A stretch of DNA of 64,000 nucleotides from the NCBI GenBank assembly GCA_039809495.1, contig JBDHVC010000012.1, forward strand, positions 1-64,000, read 5' to 3'. The stretch is from JAFLCL01 sp039809495 (GTDB lineage: Bacteria; Myxococcota_A; Polyangia; Polyangiales; Sandaracinaceae). The translations under genes were made by a program, and so were the position numbers. This document shows positions 16,474 to 25,862 of the stretch, in pieces. Positions within the stretch are counted from its first letter, which is position 1. Every line of letters begins with the position of its first letter. The notes beneath the pieces were generated by a model. It was not told the origin of the DNA, ran no database searches, and saw only the letters and a program-made list of their open reading frames with translations.

Positions 16474-17951
16474 GGGTTCATGTCCGCCCAGCGCGAGGCG
16501 GCGCGGTTGAAGGCGAGGAGCGCGAGGATCGAGACGATCCCGACGCCGACGATCGGGAGCCACACGATCCAAGGATCGTAGGTGTTCCAGAGGAGATCGG
16601 TGGCGGCTTGGGCGTCGAGCCCGGTGCGCTCGATGAGGATCGTCATCGCGTCGCTCCGCGAGACGCCCGTCGCGGCCTCGAGCGTGTGGACGTCGCCGTT
16701 CCAGCTCACGTCGTGCCCGAGGACGTCGGGGTGCTCGGCGAGATAGCGCTGCGCGAGCATCGCCTTCTCGCCCATGCGCTCGTACACCCACGCGGAGAGC
16801 TGCGCGCCGAGCGCCTGGCCGATCCCGACCGGGATGTTCACGTAGCCGAGGTAGAGGCCCTTCTTCCCCGGCGGCGCGATCGCCGCGAGGTACTCGTTCT
16901 TCTTCGGGCCCGTGAGCATCTCGCCGAAGCTGAAGCAGGCGATGCCGGCGAGGAGCATCCAGCCGCTCTGCGTGAGCCCGGAGACGAGGATGCCGAGGGT
17001 CGCCATGATCATGCCGCCGAGCATCGAGCGGAGCGTCTTCATCCGCTGGACGGCCCACGAGACGGGGACGACCAAGAGGACGATCACGGCCGCGTTGAGG
17101 TTGAGCAGGTGCTCCTGCCCGATCTGGCGCCCGCGCGTGGTGCCGGGATCGATCCACGAGGCGGGCACCGAGAGGGTGTCGGCGACGCCGCTCGAGTCGA
17201 TCCAGTCGCTGATGAAGAAGGGATGAAAGTCCCAGAGCTGGTACATCATCAGCCAGAAGCCCGTCATGATCGCGAGGAACGTGAGCAGGCGCGGCTCGAA
17301 GAAATTCTTGAGGGTGTCGCTCATCACGTCGGAGAAGCGCTTCGACGTGTCGTAGCCGCTCTGGGGCTCCTGGTACGTGAAGAGCATCAGGTAGTTCAGC
17401 GACACGATGGCCGCGCACCCGTAGAAGACGGCGGGCCAGACGTTATCGCCGCGCAGCCACGCCGCGAACGGCGGCCCGATCATGCCGCCGACGTTCACGA
17501 GCCAATAGAAGACGCCCCAGCCGAGGCTCGCGTCCTCGGGCTTGAGGTTGTGCGCGAGCGAGCCTTGGATGCCCGGCTTGAAGAGCGCCGTCCCCGTCGC
17601 CAAGAGCATCGCGCCGAGGAAGAAGGGCCAGTACTCGCGCTGTGTCCCCATCACGAGGTAGCCCGCGACCTTGAGCGTGATCGAGACGAAGATCGTGCGC
17701 TTGTAGCCGTAGCGATCGGCGATCCCGCCGGTGAAGGTCGGCAAGACCGACTGGAAGATCGACCACCAGAAGAAGATCTGCGCGCGCTCGGCCTGCGTCC
17801 AGTGGAGGCCCCCGGGGACGTCCGCCTGCGCGATGTAGACGCCGACGACGACGCGGAGGCCGTAGTAAGCGAGCCGCTCCCACATCTCCATGGTGCAGAG
17901 CATCCAGAACGGACGCCCGAGCGAGCGCGCCTTGTCGAGCACGCGCCCCAT
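16470..17951 (-). CDS. POT-family (PTR2) peptide:proton symporter
   Basis: 493 residues, a polytopic major-facilitator protein of the proton-dependent oligopeptide transporter family. The family ExxER-type motif is present as EMWERLAYYG (about residues 22-31), followed by transmembrane segments through the length, GGIADRYGYKRTI as the MFS loop 2-3 motif, and FKPGIQGSLAHNL in TM5. Two extended hydrophilic loops occur near residues 255-280 and 395-450. It would import di/tripeptides or related compounds across the inner membrane. The start codon overlaps the icmF stop (TGATG), and its stop overlaps the deaminase start, so it sits mid-operon. Confidence 0.88.
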   Translation of the reverse strand: MGRVLDKARSLGRPFWMLCTMEMWERLAYYGLRVVVGVYIAQADVPGGLHWTQAERAQIFFWWSIFQSVLPTFTGGIADRYGYKRTIFVSITLKVAGYLVMGTQREYWPFFLGAMLLATGTALFKPGIQGSLAHNLKPEDASLGWGVFYWLVNVGGMIGPPFAAWLRGDNVWPAVFYGCAAIVSLNYLMLFTYQEPQSGYDTSKRFSDVMSDTLKNFFEPRLLTFLAIMTGFWLMMYQLWDFHPFFISDWIDSSGVADTLSVPASWIDPGTTRGRQIGQEHLLNLNAAVIVLLVVPVSWAVQRMKTLRSMLGGMIMATLGILVSGLTQSGWMLLAGIACFSFGEMLTGPKKNEYLAAIAPPGKKGLYLGYVNIPVGIGQALGAQLSAWVYERMGEKAMLAQRYLAEHPDVLGHDVSWNGDVHTLEAATGVSRSDAMTILIERTGLDAQAATDLLWNTYDPWIVWLPIVGVGIVSILALLAFNRAASRWADMNP

Positions 17952-20900
17952 CAGAGGTTCCTCCGGTACTGACCGCCGACCTCGTAGAACGCGTGCGTGA
18001 TCTGCCCGAGCGAGCACGACTCCGTCGTGTGGATCAGCTCGCGGAAGAGGTTCTCCCCGGAGAGGGCCACCTCCCGCAGGCGCGAGAGCGCCCCCTCGGC
18101 CTCCTCGCGGTGCTCCGCCTGGAACGCGCGCAGGCGCCGGATGCACTCGCGCTTCTCGTCGTAGCTCGCGCGGCGGAGCTCGACCTTGCGCGGCGTCGCG
18201 CCCTCCTCGGCGCGCTCGTCGAGGAAGGTGTTGACGCCGACGATCGGCAGCTCGCCCGAGTGCTTGAGGCGCTCGTACTTCATCGAGTCGTCCTGGATCT
18301 GCCCCCGCTGGTACTGCCGCTCCATCGCGCCGAGCACGCCGCCGCGATCGGTGAGCCGATCGAATTCGGCGAGCACGGCCTCCTCGACGAGATCCGTCAG
18401 CTCCTCGACGAAGAAGCTGCCCTCGGTGGCGTTCTCGTTGAACACCATGCCGAATTCCTTGTTGATGATCTGCTGGATCGCGAGGGCGCGGCGGACGCTC
18501 TTCTCCGTCGGCGTGGTGATCGCCTCGTCGTACGCGTTCGTGTGGAGGCTCTGGGCGTTGTCGTAGGTGGCGAGCAGGGCCTGGAGCGTCGTGCGGATGT
18601 CGTTGAATTCGATCTCCATCGCGTGGAGCGAGCGGCCGCTCGTCTGGATGTGGTACTTGAGCATCTGCGCGCGCGCGTCCGCGCCGTGGACGCGGCTCAT
18701 CGCGACCGCCCAGATCCGCCGCGCGACGCGCCCGATCACCGTGTACTCGGGGTCCATCCCGTTCGAGAAGAAGAACGAGAGGTTCGGCGCGAAGGCGTTC
18801 ACGTCCATCCCGCGCGAGCGGTAGTACTCGACGTAGGTGAAGCCGTTCGCGAGCGTGTAGGCGAGCTGGTGGATCGGGTTCGCGCCAGCCTCGGCGATGT
18901 GGTAGCCGCTGATCGACACCGAGTAGAAGTTGCGGACGCCCTCGTCGATGAAGTAGCGCTGCACGTCGCCCATCGCGCGGAGCGCGAATTCGGTCGAGAA
19001 GATGCAGGTGTTCTGGCCCTGATCCTCCTTCAGGATGTCGGCCTGGACGGTGCCCCGCACCTGCGCGAGCGTCGCGCGCCGGATGGACTCGTACTCCTCG
19101 TCCGTGAGCAGCGCGCGCACGTCCTCCCAGCGCGCGCCGCGCAGACGATCGGGCTGGAGGTCCTCGTCCCGCGTGATGTCGAGGCGGCCCGCCTCGCGCA
19201 GGAAGCGCCGTGCCTGCTGGCGGATGGCCGCGTTGACGTAGAACGCGAGGACGGTCGGCGCGGGGCCGTTGATCGTCATCGAGACGCTGGTCGTCGGCGC
19301 GGCGAGATCGAAGCCCGCGTAGAGCTGCTCCGCCTCCTCGACGGTGAAGATCGAGACGCCGCTCTCGCCGATCTTGCCGAAGATGTCCGGCCGCTCGTCG
19401 GGATCCTCGCCGTAGAGCGTGATCGAGTCGAAGGCGGTCGAGAGCCGCGCCGCCGGCTGGCCGGCGGCGACGAGGTGGAAGCGCGCGTTCGTGCGCTCGC
19501 TCGGGCCCTCGCCGGCGAACATGCGCGTCGGGTCCTCGCCCGTCCGTTTGAACGGGAAGGTGCCCGCCGTGTACGGGTACTCGCCGGGGACGTTCTCGCG
19601 CAGCCGGAAGCCGAGGCGATCGCCCGCGCTCCGGAAGCGCGGGACGGCGACCTTCGGCACGCTGAGGTCGGAGAGGGTCGCGCGGCGCGCGTCGACGACG
19701 ACCGTCTTGCCGCGCACGTCGTACGCGTACGTCTCCGCCCGATAGCGGGCGGCCCACGCGTCCCACCCGCGGAGCAGCGCGGCGTGCGCGGGCTCGAGCC
19801 GCCCGAGCAGCGCGTCGTGCTCCTCGGCGAGGTCGAGGATCGAGGCGCGCGAGGCCTCGATCGCGCCGTACGGCTCGAAGACGCGGCGCGGCCCTCCGAG
19901 GTGGGCGATCGCCTTCTCGAGGGCGTCGATCCGCTCCGCGAGCTCGGCGGCCTCGCGCGCCTCTCGCGCGTGCGCGCGGCACGCGTCGGCGATCTCGCTC
20001 AGGTAGCGCTCTCGCCCCTGCGGCACGATCTCGCGGCTCGAGTCCGTCGTGCGCCGCTCGTCGGGCCGGTACCGGCTCCGCCAGTCGAGCCCGTGCTTCT
20101 TCGCGACGAAGTCGACGAGGTGAGCGTAGAGCGCGTCCACGCCGGCGTCGGCGAAGTGGGCCGCGCTCGTCCCGAAGACCATCAGCGACTCGGGGCTCGC
20201 GCCGAAGAGCTTCTTGTTTCGGATGATCTGCCGGCGCACGTCGCGGAGCGCGTCCTTCGAGCCTCGCCGCGTGAACTTGTTGATCGCGACGAAGTCCGCG
20301 TAGTCGAGCATCTCGATCTTCTCGAGCTGGCTCGGCGCGCCGTACTCCGCCGTCATCACGTAGAGCGACGCGTCGCTGATCCCGACGACCTCGCTGTCGC
20401 CCTGACCGATGCCGGCGGTCTCGAGGAAGATGAGGTCGAAGCCGTGCGCCTTTAGCGCGCGCAGCATGCCCGTCGTCGCGGCCGAGAGCGCCGTGCCCGA
20501 GCCGCGCGTGGCGAGCGAGCGCATGAAGATCGAGCCCTCGCCGCGCCGCTCGAGGCCGAGGCTGTTCATGCGGATGCGATCGCCGAGGAGCGCGCCGCCC
20601 GTCCGCTTGCGGGTCGGATCGACCGAGAGGATCGCGACGCGCTTGTCCGGGAAGTCGAGACGAAAGCGGCGCACGAGCTCGTCGGTGAGCGAACTCTTGC
20701 CGGCGCCGCCGGTGCCCGTGAGGCCGACGACGGGCGCGAGCCGCGCGGGGAGCGGGAGCGACTCGGGATCGAGCGCGCCGTTCTCGACGCGCGAGAGCGT
20801 GCGCGCGAGGCGCATGTCGGCGCTGACGTCCTCCCCCTCGAGGCTCGCCGTCGTCGGGAAGTCGCAGATCTCGACGACGCGGTTGTTCATCCCCTGGAGG

Positions 20901-21292
20901 CCCATCCGGCGCCCGTCCTCAGGCGAGAAGATCCGATCGATGCCGCGGCGATGGAGCTCCTCGATCTCCTCGGGGACGATGACGCCGCCGCCCCCGCCCA
21001 CGATGCGCGTGTGCTTGGCGCCGAGCGCGTCGAGGCGCTCGCGGAGGTACGTGAAGTACTCCATGTGGCCGCCCTGGTAGCTGGTGATCGCGACGCCTTG
21101 CGCGTCCTCCTGCACCGCGGCGAGCGCGACCTCCTCCACCGAGCGGTCGTGGCCGAGGTGGATGATCTCGACGCCCGTCGCCTGGAGGATCCGGCGCATG
21201 ACGTTGATGGCGGCGTCGTGGCCGTCGAAGAGCGACGCGGCGCTCACGATGCGGACGTGATGCGCGGGTGCGTGGGGAGCGGGCTCCTGCAT
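17951..21292 (-). CDS. icmF: Fused isobutyryl-CoA mutase IcmF
   Basis: 1113 residues. It joins three modules in IcmF order: an N-terminal B12-binding domain with D23-G-H25-D (His is the lower cobalt ligand), a MeaB-like G-protein chaperone domain with Walker A GTGGAGKSS (about residue 195) and LETAGIGQGD, and the mutase substrate domain (about 540-1113) with GEYPYTAGTFPFKR and SGYHIAEAGANP. It interconverts isobutyryl-CoA and butyryl-CoA (or pivalyl/isovaleryl-CoA) using adenosylcobalamin. Separate MCM plus MeaB is excluded by the fusion. TACACA ends 6 nt upstream of the ATG. The double-cNMP gene lies 47 bp upstream on the same strand. Confidence 0.93.
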   Translation of the reverse strand: MQEPAPHAPAHHVRIVSAASLFDGHDAAINVMRRILQATGVEIIHLGHDRSVEEVALAAVQEDAQGVAITSYQGGHMEYFTYLRERLDALGAKHTRIVGGGGGVIVPEEIEELHRRGIDRIFSPEDGRRMGLQGMNNRVVEICDFPTTASLEGEDVSADMRLARTLSRVENGALDPESLPLPARLAPVVGLTGTGGAGKSSLTDELVRRFRLDFPDKRVAILSVDPTRKRTGGALLGDRIRMNSLGLERRGEGSIFMRSLATRGSGTALSAATTGMLRALKAHGFDLIFLETAGIGQGDSEVVGISDASLYVMTAEYGAPSQLEKIEMLDYADFVAINKFTRRGSKDALRDVRRQIIRNKKLFGASPESLMVFGTSAAHFADAGVDALYAHLVDFVAKKHGLDWRSRYRPDERRTTDSSREIVPQGRERYLSEIADACRAHAREAREAAELAERIDALEKAIAHLGGPRRVFEPYGAIEASRASILDLAEEHDALLGRLEPAHAALLRGWDAWAARYRAETYAYDVRGKTVVVDARRATLSDLSVPKVAVPRFRSAGDRLGFRLRENVPGEYPYTAGTFPFKRTGEDPTRMFAGEGPSERTNARFHLVAAGQPAARLSTAFDSITLYGEDPDERPDIFGKIGESGVSIFTVEEAEQLYAGFDLAAPTTSVSMTINGPAPTVLAFYVNAAIRQQARRFLREAGRLDITRDEDLQPDRLRGARWEDVRALLTDEEYESIRRATLAQVRGTVQADILKEDQGQNTCIFSTEFALRAMGDVQRYFIDEGVRNFYSVSISGYHIAEAGANPIHQLAYTLANGFTYVEYYRSRGMDVNAFAPNLSFFFSNGMDPEYTVIGRVARRIWAVAMSRVHGADARAQMLKYHIQTSGRSLHAMEIEFNDIRTTLQALLATYDNAQSLHTNAYDEAITTPTEKSVRRALAIQQIINKEFGMVFNENATEGSFFVEELTDLVEEAVLAEFDRLTDRGGVLGAMERQYQRGQIQDDSMKYERLKHSGELPIVGVNTFLDERAEEGATPRKVELRRASYDEKRECIRRLRAFQAEHREEAEGALSRLREVALSGENLFRELIHTTESCSLGQITHAFYEVGGQYRRNL

Positions 21293-21298
21293 GGCGGG

Positions 21299-21304
21299 TG
21301 TGTA
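21299..21304 (-). promoter_or_regulatory. -10 element (TGC-TACACA) for icmF
   Basis: The minus strand reads TGCTACACACCCGCC then ATG, an extended -10-like hexamer with a 6-nt spacer to the start codon. It gives icmF its own possible promoter within the 47-bp gap. Confidence 0.35.
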
Positions 21305-21339
21305 GCATCACCGCCGAACGAGGTGGATCGCTCGCGCCA

Positions 21340-22659
21340 TCAGGCGAGCTCGCCGAGATCCACGTCGAGCTCGAGCTCGTCCGCGCCGGCCTCGAGCAAG
21401 AGCCGCGTGTCCATGAGCCGCCCCTCGCCCAGCTCGCTGACGTAGTCCTTGATCGCCGGGACGGCCTCGACGAGGCGCGCGAAGATCGATCGCTCGAGCA
21501 GGAGCACGGTCCCCCGCTCCGCCATCGTCACCGTCGCGGTCGCTGGGCCGTCCTCGAGGAGCGAGATCTCGCCGAAGACGTCGCCGGGACCGAGCGTCGC
21601 GAGCAGGACGCGGGAGTCGCCGTCGATCTTCGAGACGTCCGCCGCGCCCGAGAGGAGGATGAAGAGGCCGCGCCCGGCCTCGCCCTCGCGCAGGAGCGTC
21701 GTCGCGGGTAGGACGTCTTGGGCGAGGAAGCGCCGGACGAGGTCGACGCGCTGGCGCCGATCCAGGGGCGCGAAGAGGGGCGAGGTCGCCATCAGGTTGT
21801 TGAGCAAGCGCTCGCGCGTGAATTTGTCGAGCGCGGGCGCGAGGGAGTCGATCTCGCGCGCGACGGTGTCGAGCGTCGCGCGATCGAACTCGAGGAGATC
21901 GCTGTCGACGACGGTCGTGATCGAGGCGCTCCGCGGCGCGGCCGAGACCAGGGCCATCTCACCGAAGACCGCCCCCTCGTGGAGCCGCGCGAGCTCGAGC
22001 GGCGCCTCTCCCGCGCGCGCCTTCGTCACGGCGACCTCGCCGGACGCGAGCACGAAGAACGACGCCCCCGGCTCGCCCTCGCGGACGACGACGGTGCCGC
22101 GCGGCACGCGCAGGAGCTTCATCGCGGGGAGCATCGCCGCGAACGCCGCGCCGCTCAGCGCGCTCAGGACCGGGATGGGCGGCAGCTTCTCCGGAAATTT
22201 CGCGCCGGAGAGATCGGAGGCGAGCCTCGTCGCGCCCTCGACGAGGCGCTCGAGCGGAGGCGGACGCGAGAGGTCGAGCGTCGGCGGGAGCGCCGCGCTC
22301 GGATCGCCGGGCGCGATCCGGACGCCCTGGCCGAGCCGCGCGCTGTCCGCGCCGTAGAGCTCGCCGATCGAGCCCATCAGCGAGGCGAGCTGCGGCTCGA
22401 GCGCCGTGAGCAGCTTGAGCGCGACGAGCGCGCGGAGCGGGTAGCCGCCGTTCGCCGCGAGCCGCGCGAGCGCGGTCCAGACGACGGCCGCGGACTGGGC
22501 CTCGCCGAGCGCGAGCAGGACGTCGCCGACCCGCATCCGCGCGTCGAGGTTCGTGGGCTGGAGCTGGACGATGGCCGCGTACGCGTGGAGCGCGGCGGGG
22601 ATCTCACCCCTCCTCACGTGCTCTTCGGCGACGCGGACGAGATCGGCGATGGTCTGCAT
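21340..22659 (-). CDS. TPR-like protein with two cyclic-nucleotide-binding domains
   Basis: 439 residues. The N-terminal about 90 residues form TPR-type helices (RRGEIPAALHAYAAIVQLQPTNLDARMRVGDVLLALG is the pattern, residues 16-50). Then come two cNMP-binding domains (about 165-290 and 300-420). The first keeps the phosphate-binding cassette FGEMAL...PRSAS with its arginine. The second has FGEISL...GPATAT, where the arginine is replaced by alanine, so it may not bind a cyclic nucleotide. No DNA-binding domain follows. The family is common in myxobacteria, of unknown signalling role. TACCAT ends 7 nt before the ATG. The icmF run lies downstream. Confidence 0.83.
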   Translation of the reverse strand: MQTIADLVRVAEEHVRRGEIPAALHAYAAIVQLQPTNLDARMRVGDVLLALGEAQSAAVVWTALARLAANGGYPLRALVALKLLTALEPQLASLMGSIGELYGADSARLGQGVRIAPGDPSAALPPTLDLSRPPPLERLVEGATRLASDLSGAKFPEKLPPIPVLSALSGAAFAAMLPAMKLLRVPRGTVVVREGEPGASFFVLASGEVAVTKARAGEAPLELARLHEGAVFGEMALVSAAPRSASITTVVDSDLLEFDRATLDTVAREIDSLAPALDKFTRERLLNNLMATSPLFAPLDRRQRVDLVRRFLAQDVLPATTLLREGEAGRGLFILLSGAADVSKIDGDSRVLLATLGPGDVFGEISLLEDGPATATVTMAERGTVLLLERSIFARLVEAVPAIKDYVSELGEGRLMDTRLLLEAGADELELDVDLGELA

Positions 22660-22666
22660 CGCCGCG

Positions 22667-22672
22667 ATGGTA
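22667..22672 (-). promoter_or_regulatory. -10 element (TACCAT) for the double-cNMP gene
   Basis: The minus strand TACCAT, then CGCGGCG, then the ATG at 22659. The 7-nt spacer predicts a leaderless transcript for the operon that continues into icmF. Confidence 0.4.
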
Positions 22673-22816
22673 GCGAGCCTCGCGCCCTCGGGACAGAGCG
22701 GCGCGTCGGGAGAGGGCGCGCGCACGGCACCCGGCCGACGCGAGCGCGCGGCCTCCGCGCTCGGCCGCTCGGCCGAGATGTTGACCGCGCCCGCGCGAGC
22801 GAGGGAGCGTCGCCCC

Positions 22817-23776
22817 ATGCTGGCTCGCGCGCTCCTCGTCGCGCTCACGTGTTGCGCCGCGCTCCTCGTGTCGAAGGGCGCGCGCGCGGACACACGCTGC
22901 GACGACGCGGCCCTCTCGGAGCTGGCCGCGCTCCACACGCTCGAGCGCGCCTCCGCCACCGAGCTCCTCGAGCGCGCGCGAGCGCACGGCGCGAGCTATC
23001 CGTCGCTCCACCTGGTGGACCTCGCGCCAGGCGACGTGGGCGCCGCCGAGCGCTGGCTCGCGACGCTCGAGCGGCGAGGCCTCGGCCCGCTCGTGTGTGG
23101 GGAGGCGCTGAGCGAGACGTCGCGCGTGCTCGTCGCGGCGCCCGCGCAGGGCGCGCTCTTGGTCGCGGCCGACGGGCTGCGCGTCGAGCTCGCGCCGGGG
23201 TTCTCGGATCCGGTCGTCTACGCGCGCCGCGGCGACGAGGAGCCGCGCGCGTTCGGGGTCTCGGGCGGCGTGGCGCAGCTCGATCCCTCGAGCCTCGCGG
23301 CGCCCCTCGAGCTCCAGCTCGTCGCGAGCGGGCCCGACGGTCCGCGACCGATCGCCGAGCTCCGGCTCGGAGACCCCCTCGCGGCTCGCTCGCCGAGCGA
23401 CGCGTCGGTCATCGACTGGCTGCGCGAGCGCTCGGGGCGCGGCCCCCTGCGGCCCAACCGGCTCCTCGCGGGCGTCGCGCTCGAGCACGCGGCGCGCGTC
23501 TGCGCGAGCGGGAGCGTCGCCCATCGGATCGCGGGTGGAGAGGACGCGCGAGGGCGCCTCGAGCGAGCCCACGTCGAGGCGCGCCACGTCGGAGAGGTCG
23601 TCGCGCGAGCCGCCGACGAGGCCTCCGGCTGGCGCGCGCTCGCGCAGAGCCCCTCGCACCGCGCCGCGCTCGGCGACCCACGCTTCACCGACGTCGGCGT
23701 CGGCGTCGCGCGATCGAGCGGACACACCTGCGTCGTCGCCGTGCTCGCGGCCTGGCCGCGCCGGCTCGCTCGCTGA
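22817..23776 (+). CDS. Secreted CAP/SCP-domain protein
   Basis: 319 residues with a Sec signal peptide (MLARALLVALTCCAALLVSKGARA). Residues about 25-200 are unrecognised, with two or three cysteines and a beta-rich region. The C-terminal about 125 residues resemble a CAP (PR-1/SCP) domain: NRLLAGVALEHAARVCASG, a later AHRI segment, GEVVARAADEASGW (the GEN-like helix) and SPSHRAALGDPRFTDVGVGVA (the HR-x-x-L and G-x-G motif). The usual catalytic-like first His/Glu set is only partly kept. GGGAG lies about 9 nt upstream of the ATG. Its TGA is the first codon of repeat copy B. Confidence 0.75.
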   Translation: MLARALLVALTCCAALLVSKGARADTRCDDAALSELAALHTLERASATELLERARAHGASYPSLHLVDLAPGDVGAAERWLATLERRGLGPLVCGEALSETSRVLVAAPAQGALLVAADGLRVELAPGFSDPVVYARRGDEEPRAFGVSGGVAQLDPSSLAAPLELQLVASGPDGPRPIAELRLGDPLAARSPSDASVIDWLRERSGRGPLRPNRLLAGVALEHAARVCASGSVAHRIAGGEDARGRLERAHVEARHVGEVVARAADEASGWRALAQSPSHRAALGDPRFTDVGVGVARSSGHTCVVAVLAAWPRRLAR

Positions 23777-23922
23777 CGGCGCGCCTCGCTCGACGTGATC
23801 CGCCCCACACGGGCACGCTGCCTCGGCGGGCAGGAGGCTCACGCCGATTCCCCCGTCGCAGGGCCGCCCCTCCGACGAGGACGGAGCCGCGCGAACCAGG
23901 TCAACGGACTCGTGCCCTGAGC
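23774..23922 (+). repeat. Full copy B of the four-hairpin intergenic repeat (inverted orientation)
   Basis: It starts at the CAP-gene stop codon as TGACGGCGCGCCTCGCTCG, continues through the H4 centre TGATCC, a GGCTCACGCCGATT remnant of H3, a CCCCTCC H2 arm, and the H1 end ACTCGTGCCCTGAGC. H3 has lost its second arm. It lies between co-directional genes (CAP gene and ftsH). Confidence 0.7.
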
Positions 23923-23962
23923 CTCGACCTTCGGCCAGCCGGCCGCGCGCCCACTTCGCGCA

Positions 23963-23968
23963 TAGGAT
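23963..23968 (+). promoter_or_regulatory. -10 element (TAGGAT) for ftsH
   Basis: CATAGGATGCGGCC precedes the GTG at 23975, with a 6-nt spacer. The transcript should start at or beside the start codon. No good -35 is visible. Confidence 0.4.
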
Positions 23969-23974
23969 GCGGCC

Positions 23975-25819
23975 GTGCGAGATCACCATCGACGCTACGT
24001 CACGGTCGCCTATCTCCTCGGCGCGCTCGCCATCCTCGCGCTGAGCCACTGGCTCTCCTCGATCGATCCGCCGCCGCGCGTCGTGCCGTGGTCCGAGCTC
24101 GCGTCGGACGTCGAGGCCGGCCGCGTCGTCGAGGCGAACGTCTCGGAGAACGCCGTCGTCGCGGGGCTGCGCGCCGAGCACGCGAGCGACGACCACGTCA
24201 CCGAGCGCGTCACCGCGACGCGCCTCCCGGACGTCGACGATCGCGACGTGGTCGAGTCGATGCGCGCGCACGGCGCCGTCATCCGAGGCGAGGTCGAGGA
24301 GACGTCGTGGTGGGAGCCGCTCGTCTTCGGGTGGCTCGTGCCGATCGGCCTGATGGCGGGGCTCTGGTGGTTCCTCATCCGGCGCATGAACCAGCGCGGG
24401 GGACCGCTCTCCGTCGGCAAGAGCCAAGCGAAGATCTACGATCAGAACCAGCGCGGCACCGTCACCTTCGCCGACGTGGCGGGCGTCGAGGAGGCGAAGG
24501 CCGAGCTCGTCGAGATCGTCTCGTTCCTCAAGGCCCCCGAGGCGTATCGCGCGCTCGGCGCGCGGCCCCCGAAGGGCGTGCTGCTCGTCGGCTCGCCGGG
24601 CACGGGCAAGACGCTCCTCGCGCGCGCGGTCGCGGGCGAGGCCGGCGTCCCCTTCTTCTCGATCTCGGGCTCGGAGTTCGTCCAGATGTTCGTCGGCGTG
24701 GGCGCCGCGCGGGTGCGCGACCTCTTCGAGCAGGCGAAGGCGCGCGCGCCCTGCATCGTCTTCGTCGACGAGCTCGACGCGGTGGGGCGAGCCCGCTCGG
24801 GCGGCGCGGCGGGCGTGATGGTCCACGAGGAGCGCGAGCAGACCCTGAACCAGCTCCTCGTCGAGATGGACGGCTTCGACGCCGACTCGGGCGTCGTCAT
24901 CCTCGCGGCGACCAACCGCCCCGAGATCCTCGATCCGGCGCTCCTCCGAGCCGGCCGCTTCGATCGACAGATCGTCGTCGATCGCCCGGACGTGCGCGGC
25001 CGCGAGGCGATCCTCGAGGTCCACGTCCGCAAGGTGAAGCTCGCGAAGGACGTACGCCTCGAGGCGATCGCGCGCCGCACGCCGGGGATGTCCGGCGCGG
25101 ACCTCGCCAACGTCGTCAACGAGGCGGCGCTCGCGGCGACGCGACGACGCGCGGCGATGGTCGAGGAGCGCGACTTCGAGGAGGCCGTCGATCGCATCCA
25201 GCTCGGCCTGAAGAAGCAAGGGCGCGTGATGACGGAGGAGGAGCGCAGGCGCGTCGCCTACCACGAGTCGGGCCACACCCTCGTCGCCCTCTCGCTCCCA
25301 CACGCCGACCCGGTCCATCGCGTGACGATCATCCCGCGCTCGATCGGCGCGCTCGGCGCGACGCTCCAGCTCCCGACGGAGGATCGCTACCTCCTCACGC
25401 GCGGCGAGCTCCTCGATCGCATCGCCGTGATGCTCGGCGGTCGCTGCGCGGAGGAGATCGTCTGCGACGACGTCTCGACCGGCGCGCAGAACGATCTCGA
25501 GCGCGCCACCGAGACGGCGCGCGCGATGATCCTGCGCTTCGGCATGGGCGAGGCGCTCGGCCTCATGACGGGAGGCGGGCAGGACTCGCGCTACCTCGGC
25601 GGCCTCGACGTCTCGGCGCGGCAGGTCAGCGAGCAGACGGCGCGGGCCGTCGATCTCGAGGTGCGCGGGCTCCTCGAGCGCGAGCGCGAGCGCGTGATCG
25701 CGATCCTGCGCGAGCGGCGCGACGTCCTCGAGCGCATGGTCGCCCGGCTCCTCGAGGCCGAGACGATCGAGCGCGACGAGCTGCTCGCGCTCGTCGGCGC
25801 CTCACCGCCCTCGCCCTGA
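23975..25819 (+). CDS. ftsH: ATP-dependent zinc metalloprotease FtsH
   Basis: 614 residues starting at GTG. Two transmembrane segments (about 9-26 and 113-131) flank a short periplasmic domain. The AAA+ module has Walker A GSPGTGKT (about 206-213), Walker B IVFVDELDAVG (rather than the usual FIDEID), the pore-loop FVQMFVGVG, and a second region of homology NRPEILDPALLRAGRFDR. The M41 protease domain has zinc motif H-E-S-G-H (about 430) and a later aspartate in GAQNDLERAT. It degrades unstable membrane and cytosolic proteins as a membrane-bound hexamer. Its stop codon forms one end of a palindrome shared with the convergent gene. Confidence 0.95.
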   Translation: MRDHHRRYVTVAYLLGALAILALSHWLSSIDPPPRVVPWSELASDVEAGRVVEANVSENAVVAGLRAEHASDDHVTERVTATRLPDVDDRDVVESMRAHGAVIRGEVEETSWWEPLVFGWLVPIGLMAGLWWFLIRRMNQRGGPLSVGKSQAKIYDQNQRGTVTFADVAGVEEAKAELVEIVSFLKAPEAYRALGARPPKGVLLVGSPGTGKTLLARAVAGEAGVPFFSISGSEFVQMFVGVGAARVRDLFEQAKARAPCIVFVDELDAVGRARSGGAAGVMVHEEREQTLNQLLVEMDGFDADSGVVILAATNRPEILDPALLRAGRFDRQIVVDRPDVRGREAILEVHVRKVKLAKDVRLEAIARRTPGMSGADLANVVNEAALAATRRRAAMVEERDFEEAVDRIQLGLKKQGRVMTEEERRRVAYHESGHTLVALSLPHADPVHRVTIIPRSIGALGATLQLPTEDRYLLTRGELLDRIAVMLGGRCAEEIVCDDVSTGAQNDLERATETARAMILRFGMGEALGLMTGGGQDSRYLGGLDVSARQVSEQTARAVDLEVRGLLERERERVIAILRERRDVLERMVARLLEAETIERDELLALVGASPPSP

Positions 25820-25862
25820 TCGTGCCGCCCGAGCCTCACGCGCCCTGGCTCGTGGCCGATCA
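25817..25862. terminator. Palindrome bounded by the stop codons of two convergent genes
   Basis: TGATCG at 25817 (ftsH stop) pairs with CGATCA at 25857-25862 (stop of the minus-strand gene). The intervening 34 nt include GGC-rich sequence that can extend the stem. It resembles the other convergent stop palindromes in the window but lacks the family arms. Confidence 0.4.

Noticed and set aside
22781..22810. Promoter TTGACC-18-GAGCGT for the CAP gene
   Set aside because: TTGACC is good, but there is no TA-containing -10 at the proper distance.
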